This document shows, piece after piece, positions 34,996 to 45,415 of a stretch of 64,000 nucleotides of DNA. This DNA is from Streptomyces sp. CB01635 (GTDB lineage: Bacteria > Actinomycetota > Actinomycetes > Streptomycetales > Streptomycetaceae), in contig NZ_NNBL01000003.1 of the NCBI RefSeq assembly GCF_002803065.1, positions 1,013,461-1,077,460 on the forward strand. The letters are read 5' to 3'. Positions within the stretch are counted from its first letter, which is position 1; every line of letters begins with the position of its first letter. Position numbers and translations under genes: made by a program. The notes under the pieces are model-generated. The model was not told the origin of the DNA, made no database searches, and saw only the letters and a list, made by a program, of their open reading frames with translations.

Positions 34996-37170
34996 GTGAC
35001 CAGGACTCCGTACGCCGTAATTCGCGCAAGAACGCACGCCGGACAGGCAGCAACCGAACCCGCCACGCGGTCGACGGGGACGGGGGAAGAGGAGCCGGCG
35101 TCCGACGCCGGGCGCACCGCACCTCCGCCGGGCGCGACACACGCCGCGCCTGGGCAGCGCCCTGACATCCAGGGGCTCCGGGCCCTCGCCGTCACTCTGG
35201 TCGTCCTGGGCCACGCCGGGGTCACACGGTTCAGCGGCGGCTACGTCGGGGTCGACGTCTTCTTCGTGATCTCGGGCTTTCTCATCACGTCCTCGCTCCT
35301 GCGCGAACTGTCCGCCTCCGACCGCATATCGATCCGTGCGTTCTACGCCCGCAGGGCGCTGCGCCTGCTCCCCGCCTCGGCCCTCGTCGTCCTGGTGACC
35401 CTCGCCGGATCGTGGCTGTTCCTGTCGAAGATCCGCTTCGCCGAGTACATGAGCGACGCGTTCGCCAGCGCCCTGTACGCGGTGAACTTCCGCCTCGCGG
35501 CCACGGGCACCGACTACCTCGCGGAGGGCAGCCCTCCGTCCCCGTTCCAGCACTTCTGGTCGCTGGCCGTCGAGGAGCAGTTCTATCTGGTGTGGCCGCT
35601 GCTCCTGTTCCTCGGCTGGCGGCTCTCGAGGCGGCGCCGCGCGCTCCTGGCGATACCCCTGGTGGCGCTGTGCGCGGTGTCGTTCGGGCTGAGCGTCCAC
35701 GTGACCGGGCAGTCGGCGCCGTGGGCCTACTTCGGGTCGCACACGCGCGCCTGGGAGCTGGGCGTCGGAGCGCTGGTCGCCCTGCTCCGGCCTCCGCGTC
35801 TGCCGGCCGGCGTGGCCGTGGCGATGACGTGGGCTGGTCTCGCCTGCATAATCGCCGCCGCGCTGCGCTTCGACGCCGACACGCCCTTCCCGGGAACGGC
35901 CGCGGCGGCACCCGTCATCGGCGCCGCCCTCGTCATCGTCGGCGGTACCTCGCCCGCGTGGCCGGGAGCGCGCCGGATGCTCACCGCACGGCCGGTGACC
36001 TGGCTCGGCGGGCTGTCGTACAGCTGGTACCTGTGGCACTGGCCGTTCCTGGTCATCGGGCCGAAGGCGCTGGACAGGCCTGCCGGCACGCACCTGGAGC
36101 TGGCCCTTGGTGCGGCCGCTCTGCTCCCGGCCTGGCTGACCCTGCGCCTTGTCGAGAACCCGGTGCGCTTCCACCGGGCCCTGCGCGGCCGCCCGGGCCG
36201 TGGCCTGCGGCTCGGCCTCGCCCTGACCGCCGTCACCGCGTCCACCGCGCTGATCGCGGCGGCCTTCCCGCCGTCGATCAGCTCCGGCGAGCCCGCCCCC
36301 GTACTCAAGGACGCCCTCGCCGCCGCCCCGGACCCCGGCGCGCGCCTCACGAAGGCCCTCGGTACGACCGGCACCCGCCTGCCGGACAACCTCACACCGC
36401 CACTCACAGGGATCACGGACATACGGTCCGCCGTGTACCGGGACGGGTGCCACCAGAACTACGCCGGCACGAGCGCACCCATGTGCGTGTACGGAGACCG
36501 GTCCTCGAAGTACGTCGTCGTACTCTTCGGCGACTCCCACGCGGCCCAGTGGTTCCCGGCACTGAACGTCCTTGCCCTGCAGCACCATTGGAAGCTGATA
36601 TCGATGACCAAGGCCTCCTGCAAGGCGGCCACGGTCACCATCGTCAACGCACACCGTCCCTATACGACATGTGACCGCTGGCGCGCGGACGCGCTCTCGC
36701 GGATCGAGAAGCTCCGTCCCTCACTCGTCCTCGTGTCCTCCTCCGACGCGGGCACCCCCGCGCAGACGATGCGGGACCCGCTCGCGGGATGGACCGACGG
36801 CTACGCCCGGACGTTCCGGAAGCTCTCGCGATCAGGCGCCCGGCTCGTCGCGCTCCTCGACACACCCTGGCCTCGCGAGGACGTACTCGACTGCGCGGCC
36901 ATCCACCCTCTGCACCTGCGGGACTGCTCGGTCCGCGTCCCCAAGGCGTTGCACGACGTGACCCGCAGGAACGCCACGAAGGCAGCGGCACGTTCGACCG
37001 GCGTCTCCGTGATCGACCCGCAGCCCTGGCTGTGCACGACGCACGGAGACTGTCCCGTCGCGGTGTACGACACCTTCGTCTACCGGGACGAAAGCCATAT
37101 GGCGGAGGGCTACGCCGAAGCTCTGGCGCCCGTCCTGGGAAGGGCGTTGGAGGTCAGGAGCGGGAGCTGA
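34996..37170 (+). CDS. OafA/YrhL-type membrane acyltransferase with C-terminal SGNH domain
   Basis: With GTG 34996 as start the protein has 724 residues; upstream GTG 34921 and TTG 34855 are also in frame and no start has a strong ribosome site. After a disordered tail, the acyltransferase-3 domain begins near residue 56 (RPDIQGLRALAVTLVVLGHA) with about ten membrane helices, FWSLAVEEQFYLVWPLLLF and WYLWHWPFL. The extracytoplasmic SGNH domain follows with S514 in LFGDSHAAQWF and RDESHMAEGYA as the Asp/His block. It O-acylates a surface or exported glycan or lipid. Confidence 0.88.
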   Translation: MTRTPYAVIRARTHAGQAATEPATRSTGTGEEEPASDAGRTAPPPGATHAAPGQRPDIQGLRALAVTLVVLGHAGVTRFSGGYVGVDVFFVISGFLITSSLLRELSASDRISIRAFYARRALRLLPASALVVLVTLAGSWLFLSKIRFAEYMSDAFASALYAVNFRLAATGTDYLAEGSPPSPFQHFWSLAVEEQFYLVWPLLLFLGWRLSRRRRALLAIPLVALCAVSFGLSVHVTGQSAPWAYFGSHTRAWELGVGALVALLRPPRLPAGVAVAMTWAGLACIIAAALRFDADTPFPGTAAAAPVIGAALVIVGGTSPAWPGARRMLTARPVTWLGGLSYSWYLWHWPFLVIGPKALDRPAGTHLELALGAAALLPAWLTLRLVENPVRFHRALRGRPGRGLRLGLALTAVTASTALIAAAFPPSISSGEPAPVLKDALAAAPDPGARLTKALGTTGTRLPDNLTPPLTGITDIRSAVYRDGCHQNYAGTSAPMCVYGDRSSKYVVVLFGDSHAAQWFPALNVLALQHHWKLISMTKASCKAATVTIVNAHRPYTTCDRWRADALSRIEKLRPSLVLVSSSDAGTPAQTMRDPLAGWTDGYARTFRKLSRSGARLVALLDTPWPREDVLDCAAIHPLHLRDCSVRVPKALHDVTRRNATKAAARSTGVSVIDPQPWLCTTHGDCPVAVYDTFVYRDESHMAEGYAEALAPVLGRALEVRSGS

Positions 37171-37348
37171 GCACCTGTCCGCCCAGGACCGTCACGTCCA
37201 GGGTCTTGCGCACGGGCGACCCGCCGGCGCAACGCGTCCATCGCGACTGTGCGATCTCGCCGCCCCCGAAGCCGACATCGACCGCATCGAAGCGCTCCGC
37301 CCTGGTCTCCTCGGCCTGGGCAACGCAGTCGTGAAGGCTCGCGTTGAG
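37154..37348 (-). pseudogene. C-terminal gene scrap
   Basis: An open minus-strand stretch reads LHDCVAQAEETRAERFDAVD, then VGFGGGEIAQSRWTRCAG, and ends TLDVTVLGGQVLSSRS. It looks like real coding sequence but has an in-frame stop upstream and no start codon. It overlaps the acyltransferase end by 17 bp. Family not recognised. Confidence 0.35.
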
Positions 37349-37429
37349 CGATCGTCAAACGAATGTCGATCACCGATCCCTAGCGTTTCAGTCGCATTGA
37401 TCACCCATCGACAGCGAGGTGAAGTACGC

Positions 37430-38023
37430 ATGTTGTTCGGCACGCGAGGTACGGGAAAGGCTTCTTCCTTACAGGCCGGGGCGAACCCGCCCCGGCGGCG
37501 GGCCGCGGTCATGGCCGGGGTGCTCGCGAGTGTGTCCGCGGTGGCGCTGGGGACGGCTTCCGCGGCGTCGCAGGGTTCGGAGGAGCCGACGACGGCCGCT
37601 GTGCAGGCGGCTCCGGCGGCCGATTCGGCGCGTGAGCACTGGCGGCCGCCGACGGTCCGGAGCGATGGTCCCGAAGACCCGCACCCAGGCAAGATCAACA
37701 CCGACTACCTGATCAGTGAAGTATCGCCGGCTCAGTTCAGGGGTTATTGGTACCAGTCCCACGTCAAGGGGGTCAGTGTCACCTGGGTGGCGCCCTCGGG
37801 GCGGGATCCGTACAACGGCTGGGACTGGATCGAGATCCAGGACAGCAACGGCAAACGCGTCACGTGGGACTGGGCCTGCGGCAACGCCAACTGCGGCGCG
37901 TACGGCTCGACCCTGATCGACGCGAACCTGACGAAGGGCGCGGAGTACAAGGCCCTCTACTACAGCGACGGGGGCCGGGTCACCAGGGGCACGCTGCAGG
38001 CCGAGTTCGAGTTCTGGGCCTGA
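37430..38023 (+). CDS. Secreted beta-sandwich-like protein, partner of the RIP
   Basis: From ATG 37430 (GAGGTGAAG upstream) the protein has 197 residues. The signal peptide is about residues 1-46: NPPRRRAAVMAGVLASVSAV, ending TASA. The mature part, after a disordered linker, has alternating aromatic strands (GVSVTWVAPSGRDPYNGWDW, then IEIQDSNGKRVTWDWACGNA) and a likely CGNANC disulphide. The VTWxAPSG...WDWIEI pattern resembles the Ig-like domain found ahead of some secreted phosphoesterases. Its stop is one base from the RIP start, so the two are co-translated. It could be a binding, delivery or protective subunit. Confidence 0.75.
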   Translation: MLFGTRGTGKASSLQAGANPPRRRAAVMAGVLASVSAVALGTASAASQGSEEPTTAAVQAAPAADSAREHWRPPTVRSDGPEDPHPGKINTDYLISEVSPAQFRGYWYQSHVKGVSVTWVAPSGRDPYNGWDWIEIQDSNGKRVTWDWACGNANCGAYGSTLIDANLTKGAEYKALYYSDGGRVTRGTLQAEFEFWA

Positions 38024-38024
38024 C

Positions 38025-39017
38025 ATGGGAGACACCGAAGAGATGACGCGAAGGGTTGAACGGGCCGAACGGTCTGAACGCGGGCCGGGGCGGCGTCGGT
38101 TGGTCAGCGCGGCTGTGGTGGTTTCGGTGCTGGCGGGCACGCTGGGCGCGGGAGGGGCTGCCACCTACGGCGCACCGGCCCGGACCGGGCAGGACCACAG
38201 CGCCCGGGCCCAGCCACAGCCCCAGGAACAGGCGCACCCGAGGGCAGTGACCGAGGACGAGGATTTCGCCGACCTCTACACCCGCACGGTCGCGAACGTC
38301 CGCAACGCGATGCTGGGGGACGAGAGCGTCCGACGGCCCGGCGCCGGCCACCTGATCCAGAACCCCGACCCCAATGCCTTCCAGTCGATCAACATCGGAC
38401 GGTTCACCGAGGACGAGTTCATCCTGGGCGGCATGGTCCGAGGAGTCTTCCGCCGGTCCGACAGCTATCTGCTGGGGTTCTACGTGGAGAACAGGGACGC
38501 GAGCCGCCGGGTCTTCTACACGTTCACCGAGCAGGTGGACGGCCGCACGCGGGACATGATTCCGGGCAACGTGTACCCGGGTGTCCGCAGGGAGCACTTC
38601 GGCTGGGGCGTCAACTACCGGAATCTCTCCGGAACCACGATCAGCCGGGGCCGCCTGCGGAACGCGGTGCGCGACATCTTCCATCATGACCCGAACACGA
38701 GCACCCACACGCTGGCGACCGGCGTCGAGGCGCTGGCCGTGGCCCTGGCCGAAGGGGCGCGGTTCCAGGCGATTCCCGCGTACATCACCCAGGCGATCCG
38801 TGGCGGGAGGGACTGGGAGGTGCGCAGCCACGCGGACGAGATCACGAGCTGGGACCAGCGGTCCCAGGTCGTCATTCAGGCACGCGCCGCCGACCCGAGC
38901 GGTACCGGCGAGGTGTGGCAGCAGCGCCGTGAATACCGGTGGAACGGGGCCTTGGTGCTGCTGACCGCGCTGGATCTGGCCCGCCGGATGTACCTGATCA
39001 AGCCGCCGCAGCGCTGA
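38025..39017 (+). CDS. Secreted ribosome-inactivating protein (rRNA N-glycosidase)
   Basis: The 330-residue protein has a basic N-terminus and an export helix (RRRLVSAAVVVSVLAGTLGA, about residues 23-42). The rest fits the RIP fold of ricin A/Shiga toxin. YLLGFYVENRDASRRVFYTF matches the GYxxG...YFF strands. The catalytic helix ALAEGARFQAIPAYI has E243 and R246 in the family's E-x-x-R-F arrangement. SWDQRSQVV near W276 matches the conserved NWxxLS segment. RIPs remove one adenine from the sarcin-ricin loop of 28S/23S rRNA. A Streptomyces coelicolor RIP of this type has been reported. ATG 38043 is an alternative start. Confidence 0.82.
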   Translation: MGDTEEMTRRVERAERSERGPGRRRLVSAAVVVSVLAGTLGAGGAATYGAPARTGQDHSARAQPQPQEQAHPRAVTEDEDFADLYTRTVANVRNAMLGDESVRRPGAGHLIQNPDPNAFQSINIGRFTEDEFILGGMVRGVFRRSDSYLLGFYVENRDASRRVFYTFTEQVDGRTRDMIPGNVYPGVRREHFGWGVNYRNLSGTTISRGRLRNAVRDIFHHDPNTSTHTLATGVEALAVALAEGARFQAIPAYITQAIRGGRDWEVRSHADEITSWDQRSQVVIQARAADPSGTGEVWQQRREYRWNGALVLLTALDLARRMYLIKPPQR

Positions 39018-39212
39018 CCCCGTCACCGAGGGCGGCCGCCGCCGTGCTCCACCTCGTGCCGGAGGATGCACTGCTGCCAGTGGGCCAGTGCTGCGGCGCG
39101 GTCGCCCCGGCGTCCTCTGCGGTGAGGATGAGCGCGTCGGCGGCCCTCGCGGCCAGACGTGGGGGAGGGCGTGCCAGGCCCCGCGAACCCGGCATGATCC
39201 GAACGAGAGCCG

Positions 39213-40007
39213 TTAGTGCGGCGACGTGACCGGGAACTCCGTACCGCAGGGGCCGCCCCCCTCCGCCTCGGCCAGGAAGACCTCCTGGCCCTCCAGCGTG
39301 AACGTGCGGTAGTGGCGGGCGATACGGCGGGCCGAACGCGGGGCGTAGTGGCACACGAAGCTGCGGCGGAACCGGTCCGTGGTCGTGTTCGGCTCGGAGC
39401 CGTGGACCAGGCTGCCGTTGAAGAAGAGGACGTCGCCCGGCTCCATGTCGACGGGCACGCGCGCGAGGCCCGCCGGCGGTGGCACGTACTCCCTCGTGAA
39501 GTACGTGTCGGGGTCGGCCTCCTCGGGGCAGAAGAGGTCCATGAGGTGCGTGCCGGGGACGACTTCGAGCCCTCCGTTGTCGCGGTCCACGTGGTCGAGC
39601 GCCACCCACGCCGCGACGCAGGTGCCCGGCTCGACCCGCAGATAGAAGTTGTCCTGGTGCAGCGCCTGCCCGCGGGCGCCGGGAGGCTTGAAGTACAGCA
39701 TGCTCTGCGCTGCTATCGGCTCCTCGTCGATCAGCTCGGCGACGATCGTGGTGATCCTCGGGTCGAGCAGGTAACGCATGGCGGTGTCGTCGATCAGGTG
39801 GGGGTGCATGATGCGTGGGTACTCGCGCAGCGGATCGTGCGGGCCGTTGGGATTCTGCGCCGACGGCTGGAAGTGACCTGGTACGGCGCCTCGTTGGGGA
39901 TATTCCATGAAGCTGTCGGTGAGCGCGGCCACCTCTTCGCGTGACAGGAGCTGGCGGGCGATCGCGTAGCCCGAGGCCTCGAAGGTCGAGATGTCGACTG
40001 TGTTCAT
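39213..40007 (-). CDS. Phytanoyl-CoA dioxygenase (PhyH) family protein
   Basis: This 264-residue Fe(II)/2-oxoglutarate oxygenase has its iron motif HxD in GQALHQDNFYLRVEPG (about residues 116-118), the distal His in SLVHGSEPN, and the 2OG-binding Arg just after (FRRSFVCHYAPRS). It hydroxylates an unknown small molecule in the cytoplasm. The start is only 35 bp from a divergent AraC-type gene, which probably controls it in response to the substrate. Confidence 0.88.
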   Translation of the reverse strand: MNTVDISTFEASGYAIARQLLSREEVAALTDSFMEYPQRGAVPGHFQPSAQNPNGPHDPLREYPRIMHPHLIDDTAMRYLLDPRITTIVAELIDEEPIAAQSMLYFKPPGARGQALHQDNFYLRVEPGTCVAAWVALDHVDRDNGGLEVVPGTHLMDLFCPEEADPDTYFTREYVPPPAGLARVPVDMEPGDVLFFNGSLVHGSEPNTTTDRFRRSFVCHYAPRSARRIARHYRTFTLEGQEVFLAEAEGGGPCGTEFPVTSPH

Positions 40008-40042
40008 ACAGCGACCGTAGAATCGCGCCGGTGTGCCAGGCT

Positions 40043-40936
40043 ATGCGCGTGTCCGCCACAGACCTTCGTGAAACTGCTGCGCCGCCCTCGGGTGTCCTGA
40101 TCGTCGGCCGCTACGACGGGCAGCCCGACTACGCGGTCCGCAGGAAGGCCGGCGCCCCGAGCTGGCTCCTGTTGTGGACGGAGTCCGGTGCCGGTCACGT
40201 CCGCCAGGGTGGCGCCGGGACGGTTGCGGGACCCGGGAGCCTGGTGCTGCTCGCGCCGGGTGTGCATCACACCTACCGGACCGCGCCGGACGCCGAGCAC
40301 TGGGGGCTGTGGTGGGCCCACTTCCTGCTGCGCCCCGGCTGGGAGCAGCGCCTGCGCCCGTACGACCTCGGCAGCGGCTGCCACGTGATGCCCGATGTCC
40401 ACCCCGGAGCCCGTACCGGCGTCGCCGCGGCGCTGCGACAGGCGCACGCCGACAGCCGCTGGACCGGCGCCGGCGCTCCACCGCGCCCGGTGAGCGCCAC
40501 GCGCCGCACCGTCCCGGCCTCGGTGGCGACGGGCCCGGACGCCGCCGCGCTGGCCCTGGGCTCCGTGGAGCGCGCCCTGCTGCTCGCCACCTCCCCGTCC
40601 GGCGTCACCGGCCCCGGCGACGCGCGCGTGCGCCGCGCCCAGGCCCTGATCGACGCCGACCCGGCAGCCGCGCACACCGTTGACTCCCTTGCCGCGGCTG
40701 TGGCCCTGTCACCCTCACGGTTCGCCCACCTGTTCGCCGAGGAGACCGGCTCCACGCCGATGCGGGCCCTGCGGGAGGCGCGGCTGCAGCATGCGGCGTG
40801 CCTGCTGACGGGTACCGAACTCACCGTGGCCCAGGTGGCCGCGGCCTCGGGCTTCGCGGGGCCGTTCCACTTCAGCCACGCGTTCCGCGGCAGGTACGGA
40901 TCGCCTCCGAAGGAATACCGGTCCGCCGCCGGATGA
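40043..40936 (+). CDS. AraC family transcriptional regulator
   Basis: The 297-residue protein from ATG 40043 has an N-terminal cupin-type arabinose-binding-like domain (SGAGHVRQGGAGTVAGPGSL, LLAPGVHHTY) and a C-terminal double helix-turn-helix (SLAAAVALSPSRFAHLFAEE, then VAQVAAASGFAGPFHFSHAF). A proline/serine-rich insert of about 40 residues lies between them. It is divergent from the PhyH oxygenase. ATG 40043 has no good ribosome site, and GTG 40049 is also possible. Confidence 0.85.
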   Translation: MRVSATDLRETAAPPSGVLIVGRYDGQPDYAVRRKAGAPSWLLLWTESGAGHVRQGGAGTVAGPGSLVLLAPGVHHTYRTAPDAEHWGLWWAHFLLRPGWEQRLRPYDLGSGCHVMPDVHPGARTGVAAALRQAHADSRWTGAGAPPRPVSATRRTVPASVATGPDAAALALGSVERALLLATSPSGVTGPGDARVRRAQALIDADPAAAHTVDSLAAAVALSPSRFAHLFAEETGSTPMRALREARLQHAACLLTGTELTVAQVAAASGFAGPFHFSHAFRGRYGSPPKEYRSAAG

Positions 40937-41031
40937 GGACCGGCCCACGGCACGGACGCGGTGTCACGCATGCGCGGACAACATGGCTCGGCGGCCCCCA
41001 CAGCCGGCCCGGCGATGGCAGAGTCTCGTCC

Positions 41032-41661
41032 ATGCCGACCTTGACGACACCGCAGCGCAGACGGTGCGCCGCGCTCGCACTCCTGCTGGGCGCTGCTGCC
41101 GTGACGCTGACCGGCTGCGGCGAGGACCACGCCGCGGACACGGCGGCCGGACTGCCGACCTCGTCCGAGAGTTCCAGCCCGCCTCCCTCGCCTTCTTCCG
41201 CCACGACGCCTTCTTCCGCTTCCCCCTACGTGGAGCCCGGAGTGGTCGACGGCGCGCCGCACATCGGCGACAACAACGCCTACCGCCGCGCGGGCGACAT
41301 GTCGCCCGCCGGTGAAAAGGACGCTCGGCGGGAAGCCGCCCGCATCGAGCCCGTGCTCAAACGCCTCTGGGGGCAGAAGGAGTGGGACCCCGAGAGCGTC
41401 CGCGCGGCACTCCTCAAGCTCGGTTACGCGCAGGAGGGGAGCGGCGACGGGGGCGAGCGGGCCGGCGGGACGCTGACCGTACGGGGGATGGACGCGCGCT
41501 ACGAGACCGACCAGTACGTCACGCCCGAAGGCGCGCAGGTCGGCCTTCGCGTGCATGCCGACGCATGCGTCACGGCGTTCGTGCAGGAGACGAACTACGA
41601 GGTCGGTGTCAATGGCCCTTACATGGAGACCGGTTGCTTCGAGCCGCCCTACGGCCACTGA
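41032..41661 (+). CDS. Putative lipoprotein
   Basis: This 209-residue protein has a signal peptide with lipobox LTGC at about C29 (RCAALALLLGAAAVTLTGC), then a Ser/Pro-rich linker of about 40 residues. The folded part (EPVLKRLWGQKEWDPESVRA, then EGAQVGLRVHADACVTAFVQ) resembles small streptomycete lipoproteins of unknown function, with two cysteines that could pair. Its end overlaps the XRE gene on the other strand by 13 bp. Confidence 0.75.
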   Translation: MPTLTTPQRRRCAALALLLGAAAVTLTGCGEDHAADTAAGLPTSSESSSPPPSPSSATTPSSASPYVEPGVVDGAPHIGDNNAYRRAGDMSPAGEKDARREAARIEPVLKRLWGQKEWDPESVRAALLKLGYAQEGSGDGGERAGGTLTVRGMDARYETDQYVTPEGAQVGLRVHADACVTAFVQETNYEVGVNGPYMETGCFEPPYGH

Positions 41662-42503
41662 GCGCCCAACTGGTGTCCGGCGAGTGTCTGGGTGCCGATG
41701 ACGCCGAGGAGCGCGAGACGTTCGGCGTCCTGGGTGCCGGGCTCGGCGGTGTAGATGATGATGCGCAGGCCGGTGCCCGCGACGCTGAGGATGTCGCAGT
41801 CGAGCGTCAGGGCGCCCACCTCGGGATGATCGATGGTCTTGCGCGACGCCGCGGCCTGCCCGACGGCGCCGGAATCCCACAGCTCGGCGAACCGGTCACT
41901 GTTTGCGCGCAGTTCCGCGATCAGGCGCCGCAGCCGCTGGTCCTGCGGATAGCGGCTCGCCGCGGCACGCAAGTCGGAGACCTGTGCCGTCTCGAGCGCG
42001 CGCAGAGACTCAGGCGTGTGGCGAACGCGGCCGGCGGCGCCGAGGAAGTTGCGCCACACCGCGTTGCGCTCGTCGCCGTGCCGCTCACCCATCAACGCCG
42101 TGTACAGGGGGTTGGCCAGCAGCAGCGTCCAGGTGGCGTCGGAGACCGCGACGGGCGTCCCGGTCAGCCGGTCCAGCATCCGCTGGACACTCGGCGTGAT
42201 GAAGGCGGGCACCGTGCCCTGCCCCGGCGGTACGAGCCCGGCCAGGTGGAACAGGTGCTCACGCTCGGTCGCGGTCACACGCAGCGCCCGGCCCAGCGCC
42301 TCGACGACCTGCTCGGAGGGGTTGGTCGCGCGGCCCTGTTCGAGGCGGGTGACGTAATCGACGGAGATACCGGCCAGCAGGGCGAGCTCCTCGCGGCGCA
42401 GCCCGGGCGCGCGCCGGCCACCGCCGACGGGCAGCCCGGCCGCCTCCGGCGGGACGCGGTCACGCCAGCGCCGCACCGTGTGCCCGAACTCCGTGGTCGC
42501 CAT
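41649..42503 (-). CDS. XRE family regulator with MmyB-like ligand domain
   Basis: From ATG 42503 the protein has 284 residues. The helix-turn-helix is in the first 75 residues (REELALLAGISVDYVTRLEQ) and the MmyB-like domain follows (SDATWTLLLANPLYTALMGE, ASRYPQDQRLRRLIAELRAN). It is a paralogue of the protein at 8893-9789, but no oxidoreductase gene is divergent from it here; the neighbour is a small membrane protein gene 177 bp away. Confidence 0.85.
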   Translation of the reverse strand: MATTEFGHTVRRWRDRVPPEAAGLPVGGGRRAPGLRREELALLAGISVDYVTRLEQGRATNPSEQVVEALGRALRVTATEREHLFHLAGLVPPGQGTVPAFITPSVQRMLDRLTGTPVAVSDATWTLLLANPLYTALMGERHGDERNAVWRNFLGAAGRVRHTPESLRALETAQVSDLRAAASRYPQDQRLRRLIAELRANSDRFAELWDSGAVGQAAASRKTIDHPEVGALTLDCDILSVAGTGLRIIIYTAEPGTQDAERLALLGVIGTQTLAGHQLGAQWP

Positions 42504-42680
42504 GACTCCACTGTGCACCGCCCGGCGCGGATCTACCTGGTACTGGGAGTCCCACCCGGCGAGCGCAAACCCGTGACGATCAGGCGATGACCACAACCTG
42601 TTGCTGCCTTCGAAGGTCTACTCCGGGCAAGGCGGCGAGCTGCGCTCCATGAACTCGTCCGCGCCGAACGCCTGTGAAGG

Positions 42681-43175
42681 GTGCCCTGGCTCGTGTTCGT
42701 CTTTCTGGCACTGCCCGCTCTGGTCGCGATCCCCGTCTGGGTCGTCGCTGTGGTCGTCAAGTTCGTCTCCGTCGCCCTTCCCGGCCGCCGGGCGGACTGG
42801 TCCCTGGATCTGCTGCGATGGTGTGCCGCGATGGCGGCGGCAGCGGCAGCCGGCCTGTACGTGCTGGGGCTCGGCGCGGTGCAGCTGTCCGAACACGAGT
42901 CGGAGAGCGGCGCCTCCTCGTCTCCGGCGCCCTCGTGCCGCGACGCCGTCGACGACAGCACCCTCCAGCACCTGGTCGGGCACCGGACTTCCTATGTGCC
43001 GCTGCGCTTCGACTGCGTGCTGGACGACGGAACCACGTATCCCAGCAGCAGTGGCTACGCGTGGCTGAACGGCCTCACCGCCGCCTTCGGTGTGACCGCC
43101 GGCCTACTGGTGGTGACGGCCGGGTTGGTCACTGAGGCCAGGGCCCGGGCTCACACGAACGGAGCTGGCGTGTGA
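42681..43175 (+). CDS. Small membrane protein of unknown function
   Basis: GTG 42681 starts a 164-residue protein with three hydrophobic segments: LVFVFLALPALVAIPVWVVA (about 4-24), WCAAMAAAAAAGLYVLGLGA (about 48-66) and GLTAAFGVTAGLLVVTAGLV near 132-152. A serine-rich external loop with two cysteines lies between the second and third. The ribosome site is weak (GAAG close to the start). No family is recognised. Confidence 0.6.
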   Translation: MPWLVFVFLALPALVAIPVWVVAVVVKFVSVALPGRRADWSLDLLRWCAAMAAAAAAGLYVLGLGAVQLSEHESESGASSSPAPSCRDAVDDSTLQHLVGHRTSYVPLRFDCVLDDGTTYPSSSGYAWLNGLTAAFGVTAGLLVVTAGLVTEARARAHTNGAGV

Positions 43176-43349
43176 GCGTGGGGGGCGAGACGTACGGGGC
43201 GTGGAGACGCGGCGACTGAGGCGCGAGCCGCGCGTCGAAGGGATGGTGAGCCGGCCATGACGGACGAGCTCCAGGCCGCGTGCCGGCGTGATGCAGTAGC
43301 CGGTCCAGGCGATCTCTTCGCGGGCGATCCAGCCGATTCCGTCGCTCAT
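43104..43349 (-). pseudogene. Truncated small protein, N-terminus only
   Basis: ATG 43349 follows AGGAGAGG and begins MSDGIGWIAREEIAWTGYCI, then TPARGLELVRHG, after which the text becomes arginine-rich and unconvincing. The first 33 residues resemble the start of DUF6461-type small proteins, where ELVRRL would follow. It probably lost its 3' part; the remaining frame overlaps the membrane-protein gene on the other strand. Confidence 0.35.
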
Positions 43350-43499
43350 CCTCTCCTGTGCAGGTCGCGGGGGACAACCCATGGCGGCCGTCCCCCGCGC
43401 CGCCCCGTCGCGCAACCGACGGGGCCGGTGCTACTGAGGTGCTGCCGCCACCTGCTGTCTCACTTCACGATTGCCGCGCTCCCGTCCGAGCCCGCGCGC

Positions 43500-45050
<1,551 letters not shown>

Positions 45051-45107
45051 ACGCGAATCTCTGACTTCCGCAGGTCGTGGCCCAGGCCGGCCATTCTGCG
45101 GCAAGAC

Positions 45108-45130
45108 GGGGGCCTTGCCGCAAGGCCCCC
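45108..45130. promoter_or_regulatory. Candidate rifamycin-associated element (RAE)
   Basis: GGGGGCCTTG (45108-45117) and CAAGGCCCCC (45121-45130) are perfect 10-bp arms around CCG. Its GC-rich arms and TTGCGGCAAG core on the minus strand agree with the inverted repeat I recall as the RAE, reported upstream of rifamycin-inactivating genes and needed for induction by rifampicin. It is about 180 bp upstream of rox. Confidence 0.65.
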
Positions 45131-45147
45131 TGTGCGCTATATGTTGA

Positions 45148-45182
45148 AGAGGGCAAGGGAGTGAACACTCTCCTTGCCCTCT
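45148..45182. terminator. Strong hairpin terminator
   Basis: AGAGGGCAAGG (45148-45158) pairs perfectly with CCTTGCCCTCT (45172-45182), and the stem continues inward with GAGTG/CACTC after one bulged base, leaving a two-base loop. It can end minus-strand transcription coming from the epoxide hydrolase and so insulate rox. Confidence 0.6.
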
Positions 45183-45415
45183 GTCGTTTGCTGGGCAGTC
45201 AAGGTCGGTCAGGCCTCCATGACGACCACGGCAGCAGTCCCGGCGTCCACAACGTCAGTGCAACGCAAGCCCGTTGACTTGGCCAGAGAGCCACCGGGTC
45301 GCCCGCGTGTAGCCCGGCCGAACTGAATTTCTTGTATCTGCCCGACAGCTTCCCGACCGAGTTCATCGGGACGGCAGCACGTGGGCGGTGAGCGAGTGCC
45401 GGTACCCAGCCGCGT

